This document shows positions 32,804-41,620 of a DNA stretch of 64,000 bases, one piece after another (positions within the stretch are counted from its first letter, which is position 1; the number at the start of each line of letters is the position of its first letter). The notes under the pieces were generated by a model. That model saw only the letters and a program-made list of their open reading frames with translations, was not told where the DNA came from and made no database searches. The position numbers were made by a program, and so were the translations under genes. Source of the DNA: Capra hircus (Eukaryota; Chordata; Mammalia; Artiodactyla; Bovidae); NCBI RefSeq assembly GCF_001704415.2, contig NC_030824.1, forward strand, positions 30,561,022-30,625,021. The letters run 5' to 3'.

Positions 32804-34620
32804 GCTCCCCTCTCTTTATTTTTTTTTAAAAGCTCCATAAGATGTCGGTGTTGCAACATGTTATGTATCAGAACTCTCATATGTAAAAATTCTTTAACAA
32901 TGCTACGAATAAGGCAAGGAGCTAAACAAATCAATATAAGCACAACAGTCAGAACCGCGCCCACAGCAATTATGTTTCGCCACAGTGAATGAAGGCTAGG
33001 GAAGTTAGAAAATAAATTTTGTAAAAAATTATCAACAGTATCAGCTATATTCAAAGTAGCTTTTGCAGAATTTTCAATATTAAGAATTTCATTATGCAAT
33101 TGCAATAGATCTAGAGAAACATTAGTATTAAACCATACTCCTTGTAGATGTTTTTTCACCTTATCCCACGGGAAATCAGATGCATTATAAGCCTTTTTTG
33201 TAACACAAATCCAGTTATAATTAGCATGACATTGGATTTTCATGTGGAAACTAATGCTCTGAACTTGTTCTCCTAGAACTCTAACCACATCATATAAAGC
33301 TGATAGTCTATCTTCTATTTTTCTATCTATATCTTCTTGTGTTCCCATTACTTTAGTAACATTATATGACAAGGAATCTACAGTATGAGCAGCTTGAATG
33401 GATTGTGCTAAAGATACAGAAGCGGTGACAGCATTTGCTATAAGGGTGATTAAAGATACTATACCCAGAACAATCAGGCTCACACTTCTTTCAGTGCGGC
33501 TAAGAGCCGTGTTAATGCGTTGTAGTAATTCTAAAGCAGTCTCGTCATACCAAGCTTCAGTTATTTCAACAGGTAACATTACAAAAGCAGGTTGTTTTAC
33601 TATTATAACTTGTTCTCCTTTGGCAACACCTCTTATGCAATTGGTAAGTATGCAATTAGAACAATTTAAATGATAAATATTCAATGACAGTGTTATTTCC
33701 ACATGGCCTTGTATCAGCATGAATGGATAAGGGACACAAGCTCTGGGATATAAAAACCCTGTAACTCCTACATTACCATATTTACTCCCACTAATATTGG
33801 GTTGTAAATATAGACTATTGCCATGACCAAAAGCAGCCAAAAGTTTCCACAGTTCTGTTTGATATACTTGAGCAGTGTTTACAGAGAAAATGGGTGGATG
33901 CTGTCCTCGATATTCAGGGAAATCAGGTGTTCCCCCAGGTGCCCAATCCCATAAAAAGGTGGTATTGGCATTGTTAATGTTGTACACCGATGCAACCCGG
34001 GCTCGACATAAAGTCCAAGGAGTGTCTATTCCTATGCCGATGCTTAGATGTTTGTCGCAAAACGGAATGTCGAGAGGTCCGGTTCCGTCACGGTACGATC
34101 TTTTTCCGGTTTTTTCATCAATGCCAGAAATAGTCACTCGAGGATAGGATATATCAGCTGACACCTGTATACAGTAAGGATGTTGTAATTGATAAGAAAA
34201 GCACATAGGATATTGTGTAGTAAGACCATAAAAAGAGATATTAGCTTGCTGGGGAGAAATATGAATATCTGATTTTCCTCCCAAAAGACTTGTATCATTG
34301 ACATAGACAGGTACTACTTCTTTATCCCATCCTAATGATTGAATCGTAGGTGGATCGGGAATGTATGCCCAAAAAGCCGCAGCCGCCCCGTTTTGTATCT
34401 GCTGTAACAATAATAATAACATGATCAGTATATTGGTAGGCGTCACCGGAGGTTGTACATGAGCCTCATTCTGAGCATATCGCATCAACACCTCAATCTG
34501 CCTTTGGGTAGGCAGCTCACTCGTGGGCTCGCTCAGTGTCATGTGGTGCATTTGATGTGTCAGGGAGTTCCTCCGCCGCGCGTACCAGCCTCTCCGGGAT
34601 CCAGCGCGGCGCTTCGGCAT
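32785..34620 (-). CDS. env: env, betaretroviral envelope glycoprotein (open, 611 codons)
   Basis: Full-length open frame, start chosen at MPKRRAG (34620); the frame is also open for seven codons upstream. Residues 1-20 are very arginine-rich. A hydrophobic core at about 63-73 and an AAAA cleavage-like stretch near 79-82 give an unusually long signal peptide; in JSRV this peptide acts as an RNA export factor (Rej). SU runs to the minimal R-X-X-R furin-type site RTER (375-378) and includes CSNC at 320-323. TM has a fusion-peptide-like segment (379-400) and a membrane span (about 550-570). The tail (571-611) has no tyrosine, so the YXXM motif linked to transformation by exogenous JSRV is absent. 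Its start overlaps the pol end by about 100 bp; expression would need a spliced mRNA. Confidence 0.95.
   Translation of the reverse strand: MPKRRAGSRRGWYARRRNSLTHQMHHMTLSEPTSELPTQRQIEVLMRYAQNEAHVQPPVTPTNILIMLLLLLQQIQNGAAAAFWAYIPDPPTIQSLGWDKEVVPVYVNDTSLLGGKSDIHISPQQANISFYGLTTQYPMCFSYQLQHPYCIQVSADISYPRVTISGIDEKTGKRSYRDGTGPLDIPFCDKHLSIGIGIDTPWTLCRARVASVYNINNANTTFLWDWAPGGTPDFPEYRGQHPPIFSVNTAQVYQTELWKLLAAFGHGNSLYLQPNISGSKYGNVGVTGFLYPRACVPYPFMLIQGHVEITLSLNIYHLNCSNCILTNCIRGVAKGEQVIIVKQPAFVMLPVEITEAWYDETALELLQRINTALSRTERSVSLIVLGIVSLITLIANAVTASVSLAQSIQAAHTVDSLSYNVTKVMGTQEDIDRKIEDRLSALYDVVRVLGEQVQSISFHMKIQCHANYNWICVTKKAYNASDFPWDKVKKHLQGVWFNTNVSLDLLQLHNEILNIENSAKATLNIADTVDNFLQNLFSNFPSLHSLWRNIIAVGAVLTVVLILICLAPCLIRSIVKEFLHMRVLIHNMLQHRHLMELLKKNKERGAAGDCP
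32804..32822 (-). other. Polypurine tract of the betaretroviral provirus
   Basis: The minus strand reads AAATAAAGAGAGGGGAGC directly before the TG of U3. It also encodes the last residues of Env. Confidence 0.85.
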
Positions 34621-37120
34621 CCTTTGGAAAAACACAAACATGCCCGCGTCCCCATATTAATACAGGGTCTGGCCCATACCACAGATTGGTAAGTGGATCT
34701 TTCCATCGTACGAGTGGTTTTTTGCATGAGGACTGTTCTCCCCAAAAACGTTGGGCTGCTGAATTGCCTTCTGCGTCTAGAGTTAAAAAATTTAGAACAT
34801 AAAGAGCATGATTCAAGGCATTATGCGGTGAGGGGCTATACAAGTCATTCCCCTTTTTTTGTTTTAATAGTTGATGTTTGAGACGCTGATGGGCTCGTTC
34901 CACAATACCTTGTCCCTGTGGGTTATAGGGAATTCCTGTTTTATGATGGATTTGGAAGGAAAGACAAAAACGTTGAAAAGAGCGGCTAGTATAACAGGGT
35001 CCATTATCTGTTTTAAGGGTGTGTGGAATTCCTGAAATAGAGAAGCAAAAGAGCAAATGTTGAATACAATGACGAGTTGATTCTCCAGTATGAAGGGAGG
35101 CCATGAGAAAATGGGAAAAGGTGTCAATAGAGACATGAACATATTTAAGACGCCCAAATTGAGGAATGTGAGTGACATCTGTTTGCCAGAGATGATTAGG
35201 GCGTAAACCTCGAGGGTTAATACCATATTGAGGGAGAACAAAGAATTGAGGACAGGTAGAGCAAGATTTTACGATTTGTCGTGCAGCTTCGCAGGAAATC
35301 TTAAATTGTAACCGTAAAGAATGACTATTTTGATGATGTAAGTTATGAGATTTTTGGGCTGCATCGATAGCCGATTGAAAAAACACCTGTTTAGTAAGAA
35401 CGTCCGCAGTGTGATTGCCTTGTACTAAGGCACCAGGAAGGGTGGAATGCGCACGAATATGCCCAAAGAAACACGGGTATTGACGACGGTGGAGGGCCTG
35501 TTGAATTAATTTAAATAAGTTAAGAACTTCAGGAGAGGTTGTGCCGATAATTGGAACAGTTTCAATCATCTGTAGGGCACCGACCACATAGGAGCTGTCT
35601 GTAAATAAATTGAAGGAAGTGGATACAGTTAGCAATGCTTGATGGACTGCAAATAATTCCACAACCTGGGCAGAAGAGAAACTGGTATGTGCATAATAAG
35701 TTTGATGGTTAATAATTAAAGCTGCAGTACCATTAGAAGATCCATCTGTAAATATAAGTGTCGCTTTAGGAATGGGTTGTCGGCGAACTATTTTTGGAAA
35801 AATAAAGGCATGAAAGCTAGCAAATTGTAACAATTTATCAGAAGGATAATGATGAGTAATCCATCCTGGGTAGTTTGCAAAAGCTATAGACCAATTATCT
35901 GAAAATTGAAAAAGCCAATCTTGTTGTTCTAAAGCATAAGGAATACAAATGAAAGGGGGTTCCATACCAAAATATTGGATGGCCTCATGACGTCCTTTTG
36001 CTACAATTTTTGCAACAAGCTCATAATAAGGGAGCAGATGTTTAGTTGGAGTAGCAGATAAATATATCCATCGCAAAGGTTTATCTTGATAAAGAACTCC
36101 TGTAGGTGCTCGAGGGGTAGGAAGTATATACAAACCCCATGGTCGTTGGTAATCACAATAAGTAATCTGTTGTTGTCTAATAGCTTCTTCTATTGATTGT
36201 AAGGCTGATCGTCCTTCTAAAGAAAGTGTTCGGGGTGACGCAGGGTCAGAGTCACCTTTAAGGATATCAAATAAAGGCTGCAAGGTATAAGTGGGTAGTT
36301 TTAAATAAGGGCGTATCCAATTAATGTCTCCTAGAAGTTTTTGGAAATCATTTAGAGTTTTTAAATGGTCAGTCTGTAATTTTACTAATTGGGTATTATA
36401 AACGCGAGGATATAAGGAGAAACCCAAATAATTATAGGGAAAATGAGTTTGAATTTTTTCATCAGCTATGACAAGACCATTAAGACTCAAGTGTTTCTTT
36501 AGAATAGAAAAAGCTTGATACAATAGATGTTCGTCAGTATGAGGTAGTAATATATCATCCATATAATGAACTAAATATAACTGAGGAAAACGTTGACGAA
36601 CGGGAGCTAATGCTGTAGCAACAAATTTTTGACATAACGTAGGGCTATTAGTCATTCCTTGTGGGAGGACTCTCCATTGATAGCGTTGCATAGGTTCTTT
36701 AAAATTAACAGAGGGCAAACTAAAGGCAAATCTTTTACAATCTTGAGGTGCAAGAGGAATAGTGTAAAAACAATCTTTTAAATCTGTAATAATGATATAG
36801 GATTTGTCAGGTATAGCGGAAGGAGTGGGCAACCCAGGTTGTAGGGCTCCCATATGCATCATTGTTTCATTTACCTTACGAAGGTCTTGTAGCAACCTCC
36901 ATTTTCCCGACTTCTTTTTGATAACAAAAATTGGGGAATTCCACGCAGAGGTAGAGGGTTCAATATGCCCAAGTCTCAGCTGTTCCTGCACCAGCTGTTG
37001 TGCGGCAGAAAGTTTCTCTTGCGTTAGGGGCCACTGATCGACCCATACCGGTTCCTCAGATTTCCAATCAATAGGATCGGCATGTGTCACAGGAGAATCA
37101 GAGGTCCCTAGGGAAAACAC
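34517..37120 (-). CDS. pol: pol, reverse transcriptase-RNase H-integrase (open)
   Basis: 867 codons from the first ATG; the true protein enters by a -1 frameshift from pro near 37111-37140. RT: LPQGMTNSP at 153-160 and the catalytic YMDD at 186-189. RNase H: D459, E489, D508 and D573 in the expected motifs (FTDGSS, VELF, FTDSS, TAD). Integrase: HHCC zinc region (592-623), D648, D705 and E741 (TDVTHI, KTDNGPCY, IVERAHQ). No internal stop, so catalytic capacity seems possible. orf-x overlaps it at 35241-34864 and env overlaps its end. Confidence 0.95.
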   Translation of the reverse strand: MFSLGTSDSPVTHADPIDWKSEEPVWVDQWPLTQEKLSAAQQLVQEQLRLGHIEPSTSAWNSPIFVIKKKSGKWRLLQDLRKVNETMMHMGALQPGLPTPSAIPDKSYIIITDLKDCFYTIPLAPQDCKRFAFSLPSVNFKEPMQRYQWRVLPQGMTNSPTLCQKFVATALAPVRQRFPQLYLVHYMDDILLPHTDEHLLYQAFSILKKHLSLNGLVIADEKIQTHFPYNYLGFSLYPRVYNTQLVKLQTDHLKTLNDFQKLLGDINWIRPYLKLPTYTLQPLFDILKGDSDPASPRTLSLEGRSALQSIEEAIRQQQITYCDYQRPWGLYILPTPRAPTGVLYQDKPLRWIYLSATPTKHLLPYYELVAKIVAKGRHEAIQYFGMEPPFICIPYALEQQDWLFQFSDNWSIAFANYPGWITHHYPSDKLLQFASFHAFIFPKIVRRQPIPKATLIFTDGSSNGTAALIINHQTYYAHTSFSSAQVVELFAVHQALLTVSTSFNLFTDSSYVVGALQMIETVPIIGTTSPEVLNLFKLIQQALHRRQYPCFFGHIRAHSTLPGALVQGNHTADVLTKQVFFQSAIDAAQKSHNLHHQNSHSLRLQFKISCEAARQIVKSCSTCPQFFVLPQYGINPRGLRPNHLWQTDVTHIPQFGRLKYVHVSIDTFSHFLMASLHTGESTRHCIQHLLFCFSISGIPHTLKTDNGPCYTSRSFQRFCLSFQIHHKTGIPYNPQGQGIVERAHQRLKHQLLKQKKGNDLYSPSPHNALNHALYVLNFLTLDAEGNSAAQRFWGEQSSCKKPLVRWKDPLTNLWYGPDPVLIWGRGHVCVFPKDAEAPRWIPERLVRAAEELPDTSNAPHDTERAHE
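34864..35241 (-). CDS. orf-x: orf-x, accessory frame overlapping pol
   Basis: A second open frame inside the integrase-coding part, in a different register from pol (start position modulo 3 is 0, pol is 1). 125 codons from its first ATG, rich in Phe, Leu, Ile and Pro with hydrophobic blocks. Position and character match the orf-x described for JSRV, which is somewhat longer. Its function is not established even in JSRV. Whether this frame is translated cannot be told from DNA. Confidence 0.65.
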   Translation of the reverse strand: MFSLNMVLTLEVYALIISGKQMSLTFLNLGVLNMFMSLLTPFPIFSWPPFILENQLVIVFNICSFASLFQEFHTPLKQIMDPVILAALFNVFVFPSKSIIKQEFPITHRDKVLWNEPISVSNINY

Positions 37121-38010
37121 CCCAAGCCCTTTCGACTTTGATTAGATTTTAAATCAAGGGGTAAAATGATGCCTTGATGTTGTTTACCCAAACCTTGGTT
37201 TGGGAGTAAGCCCTGATCCAACATTAATTCTGTTACGGTGGGTGAAGGACTATATAAATAAACACCCATTTTGCTTAATATATCACGCCCCCATAGATTA
37301 ACTGGAAGATGGGGCAGAATATAAGGCTTAAATTGGCCTGTATGGCCATCTTTATCCCTCCAAGTAAGAAGGGACGAACTTTGTTCTGGATTGGTAGTTT
37401 GGCCAATACCCTGAAGAGTGGAAATAGCTATTTGTTTAGGCCATGTAGTAGGCCAGTATTTTTCAGAAATAACGCTAATATCGGCCCCTGTATCAAGCAC
37501 TCCGCGGAAAAGCTTACCATCAATGCGTAGCTCAAGTTCTGGTCGTGCCTCGGTAACATTTTGCACCCAATAGGCGTCAGAGGACCCGAAGCCTCTTTCT
37601 TGACGATCTCGGTTAATTGTTTTTCCTTGTATAACTAATGGAACTAAAAGAAGTTGAGCTATACGTTGTCCTGCATTAATCACAATAATTCTGTTAGGAG
37701 CGGAGGCTAATATTTTTATCTCTCCTGTATAATCAGAGTCAATCACACCAGGATGAATAAGTATTCCTTTTAAAGACGCACTGCTGCGCCCTAAAAGCAA
37801 TCCAGCAGTTCCTGGAGGTAAAGGCCCAAACACTCCTGTGGCAAGGGTTTGAACCCCCATCTCGGGTGTTAATACTGTGTAGGAGGTGGCACAGAGGTCC
37901 AATCCTGTGCTGCCTCTTGTGGCTCGACAGAGGTCTGCAATGGTTCTTTTGGAACCTGCACTGTTGCCCCATAACATTGTTTCGGGGCCAGGGGCTGGCC
38001 CCTCACCCAG
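37108..38010 (-). CDS. pro: pro, dUTPase-aspartic protease with G-patch (open)
   Basis: Entered by -1 frameshifting at 38010-38016, so no ATG is needed (first ATG 37977). From that ATG: the dUTPase motifs STGLDL, GRSSAS, GVIDSDYTGE, AGQRIAQLL and RGFGSS (about residues 23-133), the protease active site DTGAD at 162-166, and a C-terminal glycine-rich G-patch (about 247-285). The dUTPase would hydrolyse dUTP to dUMP and the protease would process Gag and Pol precursors. The stop TAG is at 37110-37108, overlapping pol. Confidence 0.95.
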   Translation of the reverse strand: MGEGPAPGPETMLWGNSAGSKRTIADLCRATRGSTGLDLCATSYTVLTPEMGVQTLATGVFGPLPPGTAGLLLGRSSASLKGILIHPGVIDSDYTGEIKILASAPNRIIVINAGQRIAQLLLVPLVIQGKTINRDRQERGFGSSDAYWVQNVTEARPELELRIDGKLFRGVLDTGADISVISEKYWPTTWPKQIAISTLQGIGQTTNPEQSSSLLTWRDKDGHTGQFKPYILPHLPVNLWGRDILSKMGVYLYSPSPTVTELMLDQGLLPNQGLGKQHQGIILPLDLKSNQSRKGLGCFP

Positions 38011-39143
38011 TTTCCCGAAACCGGGGGTAAAGGATTACCTTGAACATCCGTTTTGGAACGACAATCTCGGGCCCAATGCTTCCCCTTTTTACATCGTGGG
38101 CATAAATTAGGAGTGCTAACAGGGATTTGCTGTTTTTGAGGGCACACTGCAGCCCGATGGCCAGGCTGACCACAAACAAAGCAACCCGAATTACCTGACT
38201 TTTGATATCCTTTCTTGTTCTTGGCTTGTTGCTGAAAAAGTACCTCTTTAATGCTTTTTCCTTGTAATGCCGCTGCCATAGCAATACCTTGCATGTAGGA
38301 GGGTCCAATGTCAGCACAAATGCGAATGAAATCAGACAGATCTCCCTTTTTTCTATAAGGTCGTAAAGCAGCTTGACAGGCAGAGTTAGCGTTTTCAAAA
38401 GCCAATTGTTTTGCGAATACTATCCCAGCCTTTTCATCTGACATTATCTTACCTATAGCATCTAAGAGCCGTGCCACGAAGTCCTGATAAGGCTCATCAG
38501 GTCCCTGTCGGACTTTTGAGAGATCTTCTGTCTTAATACTGGAGCTAGGAAGTTTTTTCCATGCCTGTCGAGCCGCATTTGATATTTGTGGATATGCACC
38601 AGGTAAAAAGTTAAGTTGAGTATTAGTAGCCTGGAAAGCACCTTCACCAGCCAACATTTCGTAGGAAGTTTGTATACCTTGTTGCTGATTGACATCGGCT
38701 ATACGAGCACACTGTTCAGCATATTCAGATTTCCATAGTAAATAATCTCCTCCCGAAAGACAGGCCCTAGCTATTTGTTTCCAATCATTTGGGGGTAGAT
38801 TTTGAGTACCCAAACTTTCTATCATAGCAATAGTGAATGGAGCGGTAGGACCGTATTGTGAGCAAGCAATCTTTAACTCTTTTAATTGTTTAAAAGGCAG
38901 CGCTTCATAAAAACGCTGGTTGTTATTTTCAAAGACAGGAAAAGCAAAAGAAAAGTCGGAGACGACCTCACCAAGTCGTTGTGCTTGTTTCAATGCCTTT
39001 TGCAGCGGAGACACAATCTCAGATGGAGGAGGAGGAGGAGGAGGCCCCGGAGGGGGATCAAGACCTGCTATAACGGAAGGAGCATAGGCAGGGGGAAGAG
39101 GCGGAGCAGAAGGAGATTTAGAGTTGTTACTAGGAAGCTTAAT
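37869..39143 (-). pseudogene. gag: gag, 3' part (proline-rich, capsid, nucleocapsid)
   Basis: Open from just after a TGA at 39146-39144. It contains a proline-rich stretch with PSAP and PPAY late-domain motifs (about 39060-39115), capsid with the major homology region (QGPDEPYQDFVARLL), and nucleocapsid with two zinc knuckles (CFVCGQPGHRAAVC, CPRCKKGKHWARDC). It lies in a different frame from the 5' part, so the intact precursor cannot be made unless the ribosome shifts. The frames to its end and into pro are otherwise undamaged. Confidence 0.9.
37984..38016 (-). promoter_or_regulatory. gag-pro -1 ribosomal frameshift signal
   Basis: The heptamer GGGAAAC (38016-38010) sits in gag frame as G-GGA-AAC. 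After 7 nt comes a perfect hairpin with 8-bp GC-rich arms GGGGCCAG/CTGGCCCC and a 3-nt loop (38002-37984). Slipping -1 here leads directly into the pro frame. Confidence 0.9.
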
Positions 39144-39727
39144 TCATGAACTCTGTAAAGCAACAGTGAGGTTTTTAAACATTCAACCGAATCATCTTTA
39201 GATGTTGATGCCCCCTTTTCTTGTGCTAAAAAACCCCAATCTTCTTGATGGTATTTAGCAGCTTCTTCGTCTAATTCCGCCTCATCTGTGGATGAAAGTG
39301 AATCATCATTATCTGAAGGACGCGATAATTTAGAAAACGGAGGGTCGCCTTCAACTCCCTTGGGAACAGCATACCTGGGTTCCGGATCAGGAACATGTAG
39401 AGGATTTTCTTCCTGTTTCAATAAATTTTCTAAACGTTTTAATTCATCATTATCAAAGTCCAGACAATCACGAATTAGTGTCCAAAAGGATAAAGTTTCA
39501 ACAGGGACTTTTTCAGGGCCATGTAGAGTATAATGAGCCCGAATTTGTTCCCCTACCTTTTTCCATGTTTCTAAATTTACTGTACCTTCTCTGGGGAACC
39601 AAGGGCAAACTTCCTCAATAAATGAAAGAAAATTGATTAATTTAGGTTTGGAAACAGTAATTCCCCGATGTTTCAACATTACAGATAACATATGTACAAA
39701 CAATTGACGACTATGCGTCTGTCCCAT
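39068..39727 (-). pseudogene. gag: gag, 5' part (matrix region), truncated by a frameshift
   Basis: Starts MGQTHSRQ with the glycine for myristoylation at position 2. Matrix plus the acidic region follow, and the frame runs into unrelated codons and stops at 39068. The frame change must lie between 39146 and 39068. Residue 21 is arginine; in the transdominant enJS56A1 lineage it is tryptophan. The product would be a matrix-only fragment. Confidence 0.92.
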
Positions 39728-39845
39728 ATTTATACTCTCAACTATATACCTTACTACTCCTCCTCAATTTAAATTCACTTGTATACTTATATACTCACTC
39801 TTTTCAGCTAATAAGAGTAGTGGCGAGGAAAACTGTCGAAATCGA
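39728..39845 (-). other. Betaretroviral 5' leader
   Basis: Untranslated stretch between primer site and gag ATG, where packaging signal and splice donor are expected. I cannot pin these down from sequence alone. Confidence 0.6.
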
Positions 39846-39863
39846 GCCCCACGTTGGGCGCCA
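39846..39863 (-). other. Primer-binding site, tRNA-Lys1,2
   Basis: Reads TGGCGCCCAACGTGGGGC on the minus strand, a full 18-base match to the tRNA-Lys1,2 site used by JSRV and Mason-Pfizer monkey virus. Two bases separate it from the LTR end. Confidence 0.95.
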
Positions 39864-39865
39864 CC

Positions 39866-40278
39866 TGCCGCGGCCAGCACAAGCAAGAGTCACACCTGCA
39901 TAGGGAGAGAACGGAGCGTCCCCGCTAAGAAAAATAAGAGAGAGACGAAAGATGGGGTTGAGAGGATCAGACCAAAATGGCTGATGCCTTCCTTTATTGT
40001 GCTGCAGTATATATAGGATAAAGTACGTGACTTCTGACATTCACAAGATTGTTCTTAATCTCCAAATACAATCACCAGACCCTTACCGTTGTGTACATCA
40101 CAAATAGATAATCTATCTTCTATCTTCTATGAAATGTTGCAAGAACCAAACGTTCTGGAGCCTTAAGGGTAATAAATTCTTCAGGGGGGCGGGACAGGGA
40201 GCTTAGGAACATGTCCTAGGGCTCTGCATAACGCCGAGCAGCTCCCAAGACTTAACCCTTCACGGGCAGTCCCCCGCA
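39866..40278 (-). mobile_element. 5' LTR of the betaretroviral provirus
   Basis: 413 bp, TG and CA ends, TATATATA at about 40008-40016 and AATAAA at 39993-39998. Compared with the 3' LTR it has five substitutions and lacks 16 bp near 40120 inside a short near-repeat. Transcription would run leftward toward gag. Confidence 0.95.
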
Positions 40279-40284
40279 TTGTCC
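40279..40284. other. Target-site duplication, right copy (TTGTCC)
   Basis: Matches 32369-32374 exactly. Confidence 0.95.
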
Positions 40285-40487
40285 TAGTTCTTTCTTGCCA
40301 ATACTCACTAACTCTGAACACTTCCTAAGATATTGTCAGCTTTGGTACTAATCTATACTTACTGGCATAGAAACTTCTGGATTGTAGTAGGCTGGGCATT
40401 TGCCCATCAATACTACTCATTCTCTATCATTTGATAATGTGTCTAATCATCAAGGTAAATACACAACCTAGTCTCTGGTAATTCAAC

Positions 40488-40757
40488 GGCACCCCACTCC
40501 AGTACTCTCACCTGGAAAATTGCATGGACAGAGGAGCCTGGTAGGCTACAGTCCATGGGGTCTCAAAGAGTTGGGCATGACTGAGTGACTTTACTTTCAC
40601 TTTTCACTTTTATATATTGGAGAAGGAAATGGCAACCCACTCCAATGTTCTCGCTTGGAGAATCCCAGGGACGGCGGAGTCTGGTGGGCTGCCATCTGTG
40701 GGGTTGCACAGGGTCAGACATGACTGAAGCGACTTAGCAGCAGCAGCAGCAGCAGCT
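40488..40757 (+). mobile_element. BOV-A2 SINE
   Basis: Two BovA units with the TTTCACTTTTCACTTTTATA linker and a GCAGCAGCAGCAGC tail. Confidence 0.92.
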
Positions 40758-41089
40758 GCAAGCATGGAGCCCAAAGTCAGAGACCTGACCAATAATTCTC
40801 TACTAGACCAGGAGATGTGTCCTTGCTTTGGGGATTGTGTATAATGAACATGAAAAGATAACAACCAGGTGTTATTAGCATCCATTATTTCAACCACAGG
40901 GAGAAAAATCTGTCTAAAGTAGCAATGCAGAGAGAAGCAGAGACAAAAAAAATAGAGGAGAGAGACAGTAAAACAGAAAGAAACAGAGACAGATGCACAG
41001 AGAGAGACTGATGACCTCTGCTGAGTTGGATTTATGTCACTTGAACCCAATGAATCCTGACAATATAAAAATGGGAACTCGGTCATAAG
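40758..41089. other. Intergenic
   Basis: A purine-rich GAGAGAGACAGTAAAAC-type stretch near 40930-41010; otherwise nothing recognised. Confidence 0.4.
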
Positions 41090-41300
41090 TGTTTGTGTAC
41101 TTAATTGCTCAGTTGTGTCTGACTCTTTGTGACCCCATGGACAGTAGCCCAGGGTCCTCTGTCCATGGGGATTCTTCAGGCAACAATACTGGAGTGGGCC
41201 ACGATGTCCTCCTCCAGGGGATCTTCCCAACCTAGGGATCAAACCCAGGTCTCCCACATTGCAGGCAGATTCTTTACTGTCTGAGCCGTTAGGGAAGCCC
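41090..41300 (-). mobile_element. Bov-tA SINE
   Basis: Minus-strand head (right end GAGCCGTTAGGGAAGCCC) and BovA body. Confidence 0.9.
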
Positions 41301-41620
41301 TTGTCAATAAGTAAGATATGCTAAATGTGGGCATGACTAGTTAATTAGTGGAGGAAAGCAACCGCAATCCCTCAATCCAGGACTGGAAAGTTGCCAATTT
41401 ATTCAGTTTAAAAAACATCTGACTGAACTATCGTCTGCTGTGTCTTAGGACTGTGTGGTTCGCCACCTTCCTTTCTCCCCAGCACAACCAAAGACCAAAG
41501 AAATGTGTCTTAGGAAATAATCTTATCAGTTTGGGTCCCTGACTGATCACAATATGAAAATTAAACATTTTTGCAGGTGGCTTTTTACTGCAGTGCAACC
41601 TAGCATGTACTGGCTGATTC
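41301..41620. other. Intergenic
   Basis: Nothing recognised. Confidence 0.4.

Larger units (their letters stand above)
32375..40278 (-). mobile_element. Endogenous betaretroviral provirus, JSRV/enJSRV group
   Basis: A 7,904-bp provirus on the minus strand: 5' LTR 40278-39866, primer site, gag, pro, pol with overlapping orf-x, env, polypurine tract and 3' LTR 32803-32375, with a perfect 6-bp TSD. Gene order, dUTPase fused to protease, tRNA-Lys1,2 primer site and Env sequence all fit the JSRV group. pro, pol, orf-x and env are open; gag has one frameshift. The LTRs differ by five substitutions and a 16-bp indel, so the insertion is fairly young. It is a genome-fixed or segregating copy; which one cannot be seen here. 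Confidence 0.97.

Noticed and set aside
34621..34641. Env start at the upstream ATG (MFVFFQR...)
   Set aside because: The JSRV-group Env starts at the MPKRR methionine seven codons downstream, and the upstream codons are pol-overlap sequence with no signal-peptide role.
34453..34881. Plus-strand frames within the provirus (34453-34692, 34536-34802, 34693-34881)
   Set aside because: They are antisense to pol and env and show no known antisense-protein pattern; most likely shadows of well-used coding frames.
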